From Streptomyces violaceoruber (GTDB taxonomy: Bacteria; Actinomycetota; Actinomycetes; Streptomycetales; Streptomycetaceae): a DNA stretch of 45,619 bases. The stretch is taken from contig JODI01000069.1 in the NCBI GenBank assembly GCA_000720805.1, forward strand, positions 1 through 45,619, written 5' to 3'. The translations under genes were made by a program, and so were the position numbers. The stretch's first letter is position 1. Each line of letters starts with the position of its first letter. This document shows, in pieces, positions 1 to 8,421 of this stretch. The notes beneath the pieces were generated by a model that saw only the letters and a program-made list of their open reading frames with translations, made no database searches and had not been told where the DNA came from.

Positions 1-130
1 TGACTTTTGGCACGCTGTTGAGTTCTCAAGGAACGGACGCTTCCTTTGTACTCACCCGAGAGACTCTCTCGTGGCTTTCCTCCGGGCGCTTCCCTTCGGC
101 GTTCCAAACTCTATCAGTGTTTTTCCGGCC
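1..130. repeat. Structured intergenic element at window edge
   Basis: This AT-richer stretch has no gene. It contains two hairpins: AAGGAA/TTCCTT at 28-33/41-46, and CGAGAGA/TCTCTCG around a single base at 57-71. From memory, sequences beginning GTTGAGTTCTCAAGGAACGG recur between genes and near stable RNA genes in Streptomyces. That recognition was not tested by a search. The element is cut by the window start, so its full extent is unknown. Confidence 0.4.
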
Positions 131-416
131 CTCTGACCACCGTCCTGCAGGCATGCAGAAAATGGCCCCGAGATAGGATCTGACAAGTTGGGTGCCGCCG
201 GACGAGGACGCAAGGTTGCGCCGCTCAGCCCCGAGCAGGAGTACGACTGTACACCGGCCCGCGAGGCAGGAGCAAATCTCTAGCAGGTATGGTCTAGACC
301 ACCAGCCGCGCAGTCGCGCGGAACCGGTACTACATGTGACATACGCTGCTGAACAGTGCGCCGTCCGGGACAGGCAGAGACGGCGCATACGGATCTCCAC
401 CCCTGGGAGGCTTCCC
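131..416 (+). promoter_or_regulatory. Leader and promoter region of crr-ptsI
   Basis: No credible coding region was found; open frames here are extensions or shadows of crr. The region holds the DasR-like operator at 288-303. A ribosome binding site (GGGAGG at 405-410) lies six bases before the crr ATG. I could not place -35/-10 elements with confidence. Confidence 0.5.
288..303. promoter_or_regulatory. Candidate DasR operator (dre site)
   Basis: The 16-mer TATGGTCTAGACCACC has a perfect TGGTCTAGACCA core palindrome. It matches the dre consensus ACTGGTCTAGACCACT at 13 of 16 positions. In Streptomyces, DasR is the GntR-family GlcNAc-responsive repressor that controls pts genes, including crr-ptsI. 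The site lies 114 bp before the crr start, so repression or modulation of the general PTS operon is the expected role. Confidence 0.82.
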
Positions 417-866
417 ATGACCACCGTGCAGTCCCCTCTTGCCGGACGCGCCATCGGACTGGCCGCAGTGCCTGATCCGGTCTTCTCCGGGGCCATGGTC
501 GGCCCGGGTACAGCCATCGATCCCGTGCGGGAGCCCTCCGAGGCTGTGTCGCCCGTGGACGGCGTCATCGTTTCGCTGCACCCGCACGCCTTCGTCGTTG
601 TCGACGAGCAGGGACATGGTGTGCTCACCCACCTCGGCATCGACACGGTGCAGCTCAACGGCGAGGGCTTCGAGCTGCTCGTGAACAAGGGCGACACCGT
701 TACGCGCGGTCAGAGTGTGGTGCGCTGGAACCCGGCCGCGGTGGAGGCCGCCGGCAAGTCTCCCATCTGCCCGGTCGTGGCGCTCGAAGCGACGGCCGAG
801 GCGCTCGCCGAGCTCCGCGAGGACGGCGATGTGAAGACAGGCGACCGTCTCTTCATCTGGAAGTGA
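417..866 (+). CDS. crr: PTS glucose-type IIA component (IIA-Crr)
   Basis: This 149-residue cytosolic phosphocarrier passes phosphate from HPr to a sugar-specific IIB domain of the phosphotransferase system. The phospho-accepting His72 lies in the motif THLGIDTVQL, and the supporting His57 lies in SLHPHAF, both as in the IIA-Glc family. The ATG at 417 is preferred over upstream in-frame starts: it has a good GGGAGG site and gives the usual family length. ptsI follows 78 bp downstream on the same strand, and a DasR-like operator lies upstream. Streptomyces use this component mainly for GlcNAc uptake, which is knowledge of the family and not visible here. Confidence 0.93.
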   Translation: MTTVQSPLAGRAIGLAAVPDPVFSGAMVGPGTAIDPVREPSEAVSPVDGVIVSLHPHAFVVVDEQGHGVLTHLGIDTVQLNGEGFELLVNKGDTVTRGQSVVRWNPAAVEAAGKSPICPVVALEATAEALAELREDGDVKTGDRLFIWK

Positions 867-944
867 CACCGTGCCGCCGTAGAGCGGCAAGCAGGGACAA
901 CCACCGCGGCGGCGGGGCCCGCCGCACTATCGGAGACGGGTGAG

Positions 945-2615
945 ATGGAGACAACGCTGCGAGGCGTCGGTGTGAGCCACGGTGTGGCGATCGGCGAGGT
1001 TCGGCACATGGGAACGGCGGTGCTGGAACCGCCTGCCAAGCAGATTCCGGCAGAAGACGCGGAGCGTGAACAGGGGCGCGCCCGCAAGGCCGTGGAAGCT
1101 GTGGCGGCCGACCTGATGGCGCGCGGCAATCTGGCGGGAGGCGAAGCCCAGGCGGTGCTCGAGGCGCAGGCCATGATGGCTCAGGACCCCGAGCTGATGG
1201 CGGACGTGGAACGCCGCATCGCGGTGGGGAGCACGGCCGAGCGTGCGGTGTACGACGCCTTCGCCGCCTACCGCGCCCTGCTGGCCGGTGCCGGTGAGTA
1301 CCTCGCCGGGCGCGTGGCCGACCTCGATGACGTGCGGAATCGTATCGTCGCCCGGTTGCTCGGGGTGCCGATGCCGGGTGTGCCGGACAGTGACGAGCCG
1401 TACGTCCTTATCGCGCGCGACCTCGCGCCTGCCGACACGGCGTTGCTGGACCCCGCTCTGGTGCTCGGTTTCGTCACCGAGGAGGGCGGGCCGACCAGCC
1501 ACAGCGCGATTCTGGCTCGGGCACTCGGGGTGCCCGCCGTGGTGGCGCTGCCCGGTGCCGGGGAGCTGGCCGAGGGCACGGTGATCGCCGTGGACGGCAG
1601 TACCGGTGAGATATTCGTGAACCCCAGCGAGGAGAAGAAGGCGCTGATGGCGGCCGAGGCCGCCGAGCGCAAGGCCGCGCTGTCGTCTTCCACGGGGCCC
1701 GGTGCCACGTCCGACGGTCACAAGGTGCCGCTGCTGGCCAATGTGGGCGGTCCGGCCGATGTGGCCGCGGCGGTCGAGGCCGGGGCGGAGGGCGTCGGTC
1801 TGTTCCGTACCGAATTCCTGTTCCTCGACGACAGCAAGAACGCTCCGTCGGAGGAGAAGCAGGTCGAGGCCTACCGGCAGGTCCTCGAGGCATTCCCGGA
1901 GGGGCGTGTCGTCGTGCGGGTGCTGGACGCCGGTGCGGACAAACCGCTGGACTTCCTCTCCCCGGGCGACGAGCCGAACCCGGCGCTGGGCGTACGTGGG
2001 CTGCGGACGCTGCTCGACCATCCGGAGGTGCTGCGCACCCAGCTGACGGCGCTGGCGAAGGCTGCCGAGGGGCTGCCGGTCTATCTGGAAGTCATGGCTC
2101 CGATGGTCGCCGACCGCGCTGACGCCAAGGCGTTCGCCGATGCGTGCCGTGGGGCGGGGCTGCGGGCGAAGTTCGGTGCCATGGTGGAGATCCCGTCGGC
2201 CGCACTGCGGGCGCGCTCGGTGCTGCAGGAGGTCGAGTTCCTTTCGCTGGGGACCAACGACCTCGCGCAGTACACCTTCGCCGCGGACCGTCAGGTCGGG
2301 GCGGTGTCACGGCTGCAGGATCCGTGGCAGCCCGCGCTGCTCGACCTGGTCGCGTTGTCCGCCGAGGCGGCCAAGGCCGAGGGCAAGAGCTGTGGTGTCT
2401 GCGGTGAGGCCGCCTCCGACCCGCTGCTCGCGTGTGTGCTGACCGGTCTCGGGGTCACCTCGCTTTCCATGGGTGCGGCTTCGATTCCTTATGTCCGGGC
2501 GACGCTGGCGAAGTACACGTTGGCGCAGTGTGAGCGGGCCGCGTCGGCCGCGCGGGCGACGGACAGTGCCGAGGAGGCGCGCCAAGCTGCTCAGGCGGTG
2601 CTGTCCGGCGAGTAG
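945..2615 (+). CDS. ptsI: Phosphoenolpyruvate-protein phosphotransferase (enzyme I)
   Basis: This 556-residue enzyme takes phosphate from phosphoenolpyruvate and passes it to HPr, starting the PTS relay in the cytosol. The N-terminal HPr-binding and phosphohistidine domain contains GGPTSHSAILAR with the active His186. The C-terminal PEP-utilising barrel contains GLFRTEFLF, PMVADRADA and SLGTNDLAQYTFAADR, and the C-terminal active cysteine lies in GVCGEAASDP. The length is typical. It is cotranscribed with crr, and a perfect 15-bp stem follows the stop. HPr (ptsH) and the permease subunits are not in this window. Confidence 0.95.
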   Translation: METTLRGVGVSHGVAIGEVRHMGTAVLEPPAKQIPAEDAEREQGRARKAVEAVAADLMARGNLAGGEAQAVLEAQAMMAQDPELMADVERRIAVGSTAERAVYDAFAAYRALLAGAGEYLAGRVADLDDVRNRIVARLLGVPMPGVPDSDEPYVLIARDLAPADTALLDPALVLGFVTEEGGPTSHSAILARALGVPAVVALPGAGELAEGTVIAVDGSTGEIFVNPSEEKKALMAAEAAERKAALSSSTGPGATSDGHKVPLLANVGGPADVAAAVEAGAEGVGLFRTEFLFLDDSKNAPSEEKQVEAYRQVLEAFPEGRVVVRVLDAGADKPLDFLSPGDEPNPALGVRGLRTLLDHPEVLRTQLTALAKAAEGLPVYLEVMAPMVADRADAKAFADACRGAGLRAKFGAMVEIPSAALRARSVLQEVEFLSLGTNDLAQYTFAADRQVGAVSRLQDPWQPALLDLVALSAEAAKAEGKSCGVCGEAASDPLLACVLTGLGVTSLSMGAASIPYVRATLAKYTLAQCERAASAARATDSAEEARQAAQAVLSGE

Positions 2616-2641
2616 CCGGGCCGAAGCCGCCGTCGGCTGTC

Positions 2642-2676
2642 CCTGAGGGGCGCCCCCGGGTGGGGCGCCCCTCAGG
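2642..2676. terminator. Rho-independent-type hairpin after ptsI
   Basis: A perfect 15-bp inverted repeat, CCTGAGGGGCGCCCC at 2642-2656 and its complement at 2662-2676, has a 5-base loop. It lies between the convergent stops of ptsI (2615) and the minus-strand gene ending at 2680, so it can serve both. There is no U-tract, as is usual in Streptomyces. Confidence 0.88.
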
Positions 2677-2679
2677 CGT

Positions 2680-3573
2680 TCAGTGGTGGTGTCCCGTCGT
2701 CTGTCCGGTGTCGCCGAGGTCGGGCGGGGCGCAGTAGTCGACGTCCGACTCCGGAGAGATGAGGTCGCCGGAGTCGATGTCGGTGCAGTAGGCGTCGAAG
2801 ACCTCACCGGCTGTGAGGGGTTCGAGGCCTTCGCCGCGCAGGCGCCAGCCGTAAACGCGGTCCGGAGCACCCGGTGCGCTGGTGCGCATGACGAGTCCGC
2901 CGGGGCTGTGGGTGGCGAGGCCGAGAGCCAGGACGGTGGTGAACTCCAGGGCTTCGGCCTCGTCGAGTTGGGTGGCGCCGTCAGGGTTCTCGTCGGCGTG
3001 GAGCACGGACACGAGGGCCTCCGGGGTGCCCGTGATGCTGCAGACGAGGTGCCGGTTGCCCGGATCGGCGGTGTCGAGGATGCGGACGAGTAGACGTGAG
3101 GCGCGGACGAAGGCCCCGCGTCCGATGTCCTCCCCGCAGGATGCGCACGAGCCGAGGTGGGCCAGGAGTGTGCTCGCGTACTCCCAGGTGGCTTGCCGTA
3201 CTGCTTCGTCCACGAGGGCTGGTACGAGTTCGGTCAGCGGCCGGCCGTCGTACGGGATGGTCGCGCCGGTGCCGGAGAGTTCCGCTGTGAAGCGGGTACG
3301 GCTCGACGGGATGTCGGGATCCAGACCTGCCTCCGCGCAGAATTCGGCGTACTCCTGCGGGTCGAAGAGGGCGACGGTGGTGTGGCTGCCCTGGGCGGCA
3401 CGGGTCTTGAGGAGGTCCTCGACCTGTTGCAGATAGGTCGCGTGGTCGTCGAAGGTGAAGGTGCGGTAGCGCCGCATCGCGCGGAAGTCGTGCTCGTCGG
3501 TGAGCAGGCCGATGGTGCCGGCGATTTCGCGGCGCAGAACGCGTCGCATGGTCTGGTGGTCGATGTGCGCCAT
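2680..3573 (-). CDS. Conserved hypothetical protein
   Basis: I do not recognise a named family in this 297-residue protein. It has no signal peptide or obvious membrane segment, so it is probably cytosolic. It contains one CxxC pair (GSCASCGED, Cys143/Cys146), which could bind metal, and an acidic C-terminus ending in a His triplet. The ATG at 3573 has a GGGGGA site just upstream and is preferred to the in-frame ATG 33 bases earlier. Codon bias is that of a real gene. It converges on ptsI across the terminator. No function is proposed. Confidence 0.75.
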   Translation of the reverse strand: MAHIDHQTMRRVLRREIAGTIGLLTDEHDFRAMRRYRTFTFDDHATYLQQVEDLLKTRAAQGSHTTVALFDPQEYAEFCAEAGLDPDIPSSRTRFTAELSGTGATIPYDGRPLTELVPALVDEAVRQATWEYASTLLAHLGSCASCGEDIGRGAFVRASRLLVRILDTADPGNRHLVCSITGTPEALVSVLHADENPDGATQLDEAEALEFTTVLALGLATHSPGGLVMRTSAPGAPDRVYGWRLRGEGLEPLTAGEVFDAYCTDIDSGDLISPESDVDYCAPPDLGDTGQTTGHHH

Positions 3574-3873
3574 TTTTCCCCCTGTGCACGGTCGATCAAT
3601 GCTCACTCACAGTAACCGGGGGCACTGACAATGGGTCCCTGCCAGGGGGTCTCGGACGTTCCGGCCGCGGGGTCATGCAGGTCACAGCGATGACGGCGCC
3701 GTATTCGGTCCGGTGCCGACGGGACTGGTGCCGACAGACGCAGTGACGGCGAGTGGTCCGATGCCGGGGCAGGCGGGTTGGCGACCGTGGACGCGGAAGT
3801 AAGAGGCCAGGTCTGGGTCAGGGGGCGAGGAGCAGGGCGTACGCCTCCGCCTCTCCAAGCCCCCGGACGGCTG
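3574..3873. other. Intergenic stretch, nothing recognised
   Basis: The 300 bases between the hypothetical gene and the acetoacetyl-CoA synthetase stop contain no ORF with a credible start and codon bias. No tRNA or strong hairpin was seen. The part near 3573 must hold the promoter of the minus-strand hypothetical gene. Confidence 0.5.
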
Positions 3874-5841
3874 TCAGGCTCGCTTGCGGGCCAGGTCCTC
3901 GTAGAAGTGGAGCAGGTCGAGGTCGTCGATGGACCCCGGGTTGACCGCCCGCTCCAGCGGGGTGCCCTGGAGGAGGCGCTTGACGGGGACCTCGATGCGC
4001 TTTCCGGTGAGGGTGTGCGGGATGCCGGGCACTTCGATGACCTCGTCGGGGACATGCCGGGGGGAGAGCTGTTCGCGGATGGTCTGCCTGATGCGCTTCA
4101 GGAGGGCCTCGTCGAGGGCGGCTCCGGGGGCGAGGTGCACGAACAGGGGCATCCAGTAGCCGCCGTCGGGTTGTTCGATGCCGATGACGAGGGATTCCTT
4201 GATCTCGGGGAGACGCTCGACCGCTTCGTAGATGTCGGCCGAACCCATGCGCACGCCCTGGCGGTTGAGCGTCGAGTCGGAACGGCCGTGGATGACGACC
4301 GAACCGCGTGAGGTGACGGTGATCCAGTCGCCGTGGCGCCAGACGCCGGGATAGGTGTCGAAGTAACTGTCGTGGTAGCGGCTGCCGTCGGGGTCGTTCC
4401 AGAAGTGGATCGGCATGGAGGGCATGGGGTTGGTGACCACGAGTTCGCCGACTTCGTCGATGAGGGCGTTGCCGCTGGGGTCCCAGGACTGCAGGTCGGT
4501 GCCCAGGCAGGGTGCCTGGAGTTCGCCGATGTGGACCGGGAGGGTCGGTACGGCTCCCGCGAAGCAGGAGCACACGTCCGTGCCGCCGCTGACGGACGCG
4601 ATCCACAGGTCGTCGCGGACCTCGTCGTGGAGCCAGCGGAATCCGTCGGGCGGCAGGGGGGATCCTGTGGTGGCGACGCACTGCAGCGCGGAGAGGTCGT
4701 ACTCGCGGCCGGGGCGCAGACCGGCCTTGCGGCAGGCCATGACATAGGCGGCGGAGGTGCCGTAGAGAGTGGCTCCCGTGCGTTCGGCGATCCGCCACTG
4801 GGCGCCGGTGTCCGGGTAGCCGGGGCTGCCGTCGTAGAGCACGATCGTGGCGCCCGTGAGGAGGCCGGAGGTGAGGAAGTTCCACATCATCCAGCCGGTG
4901 GACGTGTACCAGAAGAAGCGGTCCTCGGGCCCGAGGTCGCAGTGCAGGCCGAGCTGTTTGAGGTGTTCGACGAGGATGCCGCCCTGGGACTGGACGATCG
5001 CCTTGGGAAGGCCGGTGGTGCCCGAGGAGTAGAGCACCCACAGGGGGTGGTCGAAGGGCACCTGCTCGAAGACGGGCTCGGTGTCGGTGCTCGTGAGGGC
5101 CGACCACTCCAGGGCGCCTTCGGGGGCCTCGGTGCCGAGGACGGGGATGTGGACGACCGCGCGCAGGGTGGGCAGTTCGCGGCGGAGTTCGGCGACGGTG
5201 TCGCGGCGGTCGTGCTCCTTGCCGCCGTAGCGGTAGCCGTCGACGGTGAACAGGACGACCGGTTCCACCTGCTGGAAGCGGTCCAGGACGCTGCGGGCGC
5301 CGAAGTCGGGGGCGCAGGACGTCCAGACGCCGCCCACGGCGGCCGTGGCGAGCAGGGCGACGACGGCCTGGGGGATGTTCGGGAGGTAGCCGCTGACGCG
5401 GTCTCCGGGGTTTACGCCGAGAGCCCGCAGCTCGGCGGCCAGTGAGCCGACCTGGCGGCGCAGCTCGGACCAGGTCACGGGTCGGGGGTCGTGGGTCTCG
5501 TCGACATGGAGGAGGGCCGGCTCGTCCGCGCGGGTGACGTGGGCGCGCAGGGCGTGCTCGGCGTAGTTCAGGGTCGCTCCGGGGAACCACTGGGCGCCTG
5601 GCATCACGGGGTCGACGAGCACGCGCGCGGAGGGGGTCGCGAATCGTACGTCGAACCACTCCGTGACGGCTTTCCAGAACGTCTCCAGCTCGTCCACGGA
5701 CCAGCGGTGCAGCGCGGGGTAGCCGCCCTCGGCGGGAGCACCGTGGTGTTCGGCTGCCCAGGCCTGGAACCTGGTGATCTGTGCCCCTGCGATGCGTTCC
5801 GGAGCGGGCTGCCAGAGCGGCTGGGGGTTCACTGTCGACAT
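3874..5841 (-). CDS. Acetoacetyl-CoA synthetase
   Basis: This 655-residue adenylate-forming ligase makes acetoacetyl-CoA from acetoacetate, CoA and ATP. The AMP-binding loop is YSSGTTGLPK at residues 271-280. The C-terminal domain has TGKRIEVPVK with the adenylation lysine. The N-terminus with FPGATLNYAEHAL, together with the length, fits the acetoacetyl-CoA synthetase branch and not general acyl-CoA ligases. The ATG at 5841 follows a GGGAG site; the open frame continues about 1 kb upstream opposite the glucosidase gene, but that part is a shadow. The carnitine cassette at 15.4-18.9 kb should release acetoacetate, so a metabolic link is plausible, though the genes are not adjacent. Confidence 0.9.
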   Translation of the reverse strand: MSTVNPQPLWQPAPERIAGAQITRFQAWAAEHHGAPAEGGYPALHRWSVDELETFWKAVTEWFDVRFATPSARVLVDPVMPGAQWFPGATLNYAEHALRAHVTRADEPALLHVDETHDPRPVTWSELRRQVGSLAAELRALGVNPGDRVSGYLPNIPQAVVALLATAAVGGVWTSCAPDFGARSVLDRFQQVEPVVLFTVDGYRYGGKEHDRRDTVAELRRELPTLRAVVHIPVLGTEAPEGALEWSALTSTDTEPVFEQVPFDHPLWVLYSSGTTGLPKAIVQSQGGILVEHLKQLGLHCDLGPEDRFFWYTSTGWMMWNFLTSGLLTGATIVLYDGSPGYPDTGAQWRIAERTGATLYGTSAAYVMACRKAGLRPGREYDLSALQCVATTGSPLPPDGFRWLHDEVRDDLWIASVSGGTDVCSCFAGAVPTLPVHIGELQAPCLGTDLQSWDPSGNALIDEVGELVVTNPMPSMPIHFWNDPDGSRYHDSYFDTYPGVWRHGDWITVTSRGSVVIHGRSDSTLNRQGVRMGSADIYEAVERLPEIKESLVIGIEQPDGGYWMPLFVHLAPGAALDEALLKRIRQTIREQLSPRHVPDEVIEVPGIPHTLTGKRIEVPVKRLLQGTPLERAVNPGSIDDLDLLHFYEDLARKRA

Positions 5842-6052
5842 GGGCGGCTCCCGGACTCTGCGCGTCGTGTGCGTCGTCCGCGCACGGGCTGGGTGTGCGC
5901 GTGACGCGGCTGACACGGACGATGCCATCTGATCGATTCCTACACCAGGGTGTGCCCCACATAGTCCGTGTCGTGAAGATGTGGTCCCAGCACGGGTGAA
6001 CGGAAGTTGAACGACACCCATATCGGGGCGGGTCAATGGCAGGCTGAGCAGC
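5842..6052. promoter_or_regulatory. Divergent intergenic region with inverted repeats
   Basis: This region separates the divergent acetoacetyl-CoA synthetase and glucosidase genes. It holds a perfect 9-bp inverted repeat, GACACGGAC at 5912-5920 and GTCCGTGTC at 5964-5972. Between the arms is a compact palindrome ACACC-AG-GGTGT at 5942-5953. These could be operator sites for one or both genes. The regulator is unknown. Confidence 0.5.
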
Positions 6053-8419
6053 ATGGACGGTCGTGACCTGGTGCGTTCGGTGAAGGCGGTCGGTTCTGCG
6101 GGAGCGGCCCAGGGGTTGCGTACCGTACGGGCCGCGTGGCGCAGAAGGCGTACCGATGCCCACGGGCTGCCGCCGCGGGGGGCCGAAAGGGCGCGGGTTC
6201 CCGGGCCGGTGCAGGCCGTGGACCCCGGGCCCGGGGGCGGTGTGATCCGATTCAGCCGCTCCGAGCTGCGGATCACCGTGGCGGTGAACGGAGCGGTGTT
6301 CTGGGGCTGGGACGGGGCGACTCCGGAGCCGTCGTACGCCCTCGCGGGCCGCTGCCCCGAGCCCGATCCGCGGGCGGTGCTGGAGCCGGACAAGGACGGC
6401 GGCTGGCGGGTGGTGGCCGAGCGCGTGACGGTCGCCGTCTCGCGGCACGGCGCGATCGAGGTGCTCACGCCCGGCGGTGTGCGGCTGCGCCGGGATCTGC
6501 CGCCGCGGTGGTGGGAGCCTGCGGGCGGCGGTTCGGCGCGCTGGATGCAACGCTCGGAGGTGGCTGCGGACGCGCGGTTCTTCGGACTCGGCGGACGGGC
6601 TTCGGGGCCACGGCTGCGGGACGGGACGTATCGGCTGTGGAACACCGACCCCGGGCGTTCCTTCGGCCCCGGCGACGATCCGTTGTATCTCACGATGCCG
6701 GTACAGGTGGTGGTGGCCGACGCGGCGACCCATCTGGTGTTCCACGACGCCTCGTGGGACGGCACGGTGGTCCTGCGGGAGGGCCAGGAGGGTGCCGGGT
6801 CGGGACACGACCGCAACGGCACCTCCGAGCTGCGGATGGACGGCGGTCCGCTGCGCTGCTGGGTGATGGTGGGCACCCCCGCGCGCGTACTGCTCGCCTG
6901 GGCCTCGCTCACCGGGGCGGCAGCGCTGCCGCCCGCCTGGGCGCTCGGTCACCATCACGCCCGCTGGGGCTTCGGCAGCGAGCAGGAGGTGCGGCGGATC
7001 GTTTCGGGCTATCTGGAGCGTGATCTGCCGCTCGACGCGGTCCACCTGGACATCGACCACTACGACGCCCACCAGGTGTTCACCGTCGACCCGGAGCGCT
7101 TCCCGAAGCTGCCGCAGCTCGCCGAGGATCTGCGGCGGGACGGTATCCGGCTGGTGTCGATCGTCGATCCGGCGGTCAAGGCGGACCCCGGCAACGCCGT
7201 GTTCGACAGCGGGACGGCCGAGAACGCGTTCGTGAGGGACGCGGCGGGCCGGCTGGTGCGGGGGGTCGTCTGGGCCGGGGACTCGGTCCACCCGGACTTC
7301 ACAGACGCGCGCGTGCGGCAGTGGTGGGGCCACCTCTACGCGGAGCGGCTCGCCCAGGGGTTCGCGGGCTTCTGGCATGACATGAACGAACCGACCTCGT
7401 TCACCGCGTTCGGGGAGTCGACGCTGCCCAGGTCGGCCCGGCACTTTCTGGAGGGGCGGGGCGGCGACCATCGCGAGGCGCACAACGTGTATGCCCTGTG
7501 CATGGCCCGGGCCGGATACGAGGGGCTGCGCGACCTGGCTCCCCAGGAGCGGCCTTTCGTGTTCTCGCGCTCCGGGTGGGCGGGCCTGCAGCGCTACGGC
7601 GGAGCATGGTCCGGGGACGTCGCCACGGGCTGGCCGGGGCTGCGGGCCTCCCTGTCACTGGTCATGGGTCTCGGGCTGTGCGGAGTGCCGTATTCGGGGC
7701 CCGACGTGGGCGGTTTCGACGGGAGTCCGTCGCCCGAGCTGTATCTGCGGTGGTTCCAACTGGGCGCGTATCTGCCGCTGTTCCGCACGCATTCGAGTCT
7801 GCGGGCGGGGCGCAGGGAGCCGTGGCATTTCGGTGCCGACGTGCTGGAGCACGCGCGCGTGGCCCTCGTCGAACGCCGACGGCTGCTGCCGTACTTCGTG
7901 ACTCTGGCTCATCTGGCCCGGCGTACGGGGGCGCCCTATGTGCGGCCGCTGTGGTGGGCGGCGCCCGAGGACCGGGCGCTGCGCGACTGTGAGGACGCGT
8001 TCCTGCTGGGGGACCTCCTGCTGGTGGCGCCGGTGCTGGGTCCGGGGACGGACCGTCGGACGGTGCGGCTGCCGCGGGGGCACTGGTACGACACGGCCAC
8101 GGAGCAGGTCCACGAGGGGCCTGGGCAGTTGCTCGTGGACGCTCCTCTCGCGCGTGTCCCGGTGTTCGCGCGCGCGGGCGCCGTCCTTCCGGTGCGCGGG
8201 GCGGACGGCGGGCTCGAGTTGGAGGTCTGGGCACCGGCCCGGGGACGGACCGGTGGCGGCATGGTCGTGCGGGACGCGGGCGACGGCTGGGACGAGCCGG
8301 AGATCGAGCGCTACGTCGCCCGCTGGGAGGGCCGGCAGGTGGTGGTCGAGCGGGAGGGTGAGGACGGCCTGAGCAAGCCGCCTCACCCGGTGCGGATACG
8401 AGGGCTCGGGACGAGCTGA
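6053..8419 (+). CDS. GH31 family alpha-glucosidase
   Basis: This 788-residue glycoside hydrolase of family 31 would release glucose or related sugars from alpha-glucosides. The catalytic nucleophile is Asp443 in WHDMNEP, and the proton donor is probably Asp522 in AWSGDVATGW. The N-terminal galactose-mutarotase-like and beta-sandwich domain spans about residues 60-290, the barrel about 295-640, and a C-terminal beta domain follows. No clear signal peptide is seen; the first 60 residues are basic and proline-rich, so the true start could be a little downstream. It ends two bases before the convergent NUDIX gene. Substrate specificity cannot be read from the sequence. Confidence 0.9.
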   Translation: MDGRDLVRSVKAVGSAGAAQGLRTVRAAWRRRRTDAHGLPPRGAERARVPGPVQAVDPGPGGGVIRFSRSELRITVAVNGAVFWGWDGATPEPSYALAGRCPEPDPRAVLEPDKDGGWRVVAERVTVAVSRHGAIEVLTPGGVRLRRDLPPRWWEPAGGGSARWMQRSEVAADARFFGLGGRASGPRLRDGTYRLWNTDPGRSFGPGDDPLYLTMPVQVVVADAATHLVFHDASWDGTVVLREGQEGAGSGHDRNGTSELRMDGGPLRCWVMVGTPARVLLAWASLTGAAALPPAWALGHHHARWGFGSEQEVRRIVSGYLERDLPLDAVHLDIDHYDAHQVFTVDPERFPKLPQLAEDLRRDGIRLVSIVDPAVKADPGNAVFDSGTAENAFVRDAAGRLVRGVVWAGDSVHPDFTDARVRQWWGHLYAERLAQGFAGFWHDMNEPTSFTAFGESTLPRSARHFLEGRGGDHREAHNVYALCMARAGYEGLRDLAPQERPFVFSRSGWAGLQRYGGAWSGDVATGWPGLRASLSLVMGLGLCGVPYSGPDVGGFDGSPSPELYLRWFQLGAYLPLFRTHSSLRAGRREPWHFGADVLEHARVALVERRRLLPYFVTLAHLARRTGAPYVRPLWWAAPEDRALRDCEDAFLLGDLLLVAPVLGPGTDRRTVRLPRGHWYDTATEQVHEGPGQLLVDAPLARVPVFARAGAVLPVRGADGGLELEVWAPARGRTGGGMVVRDAGDGWDEPEIERYVARWEGRQVVVEREGEDGLSKPPHPVRIRGLGTS

Positions 8420-8421
8420 GC

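Noticed and set aside
5842..6912. N-terminal extension of the acetoacetyl-CoA synthetase frame
   Set aside because: It lies opposite the glucosidase gene, has no family similarity, and the ATG at 5841 has a good ribosome site and normal length.
3818..7483. Very long minus-strand open frame (over 1200 codons)
   Set aside because: It runs antisense to the glucosidase and out of frame with the acetoacetyl-CoA synthetase. Composition is Arg/Pro-rich with no domains, typical of shadow frames in GC-rich DNA.
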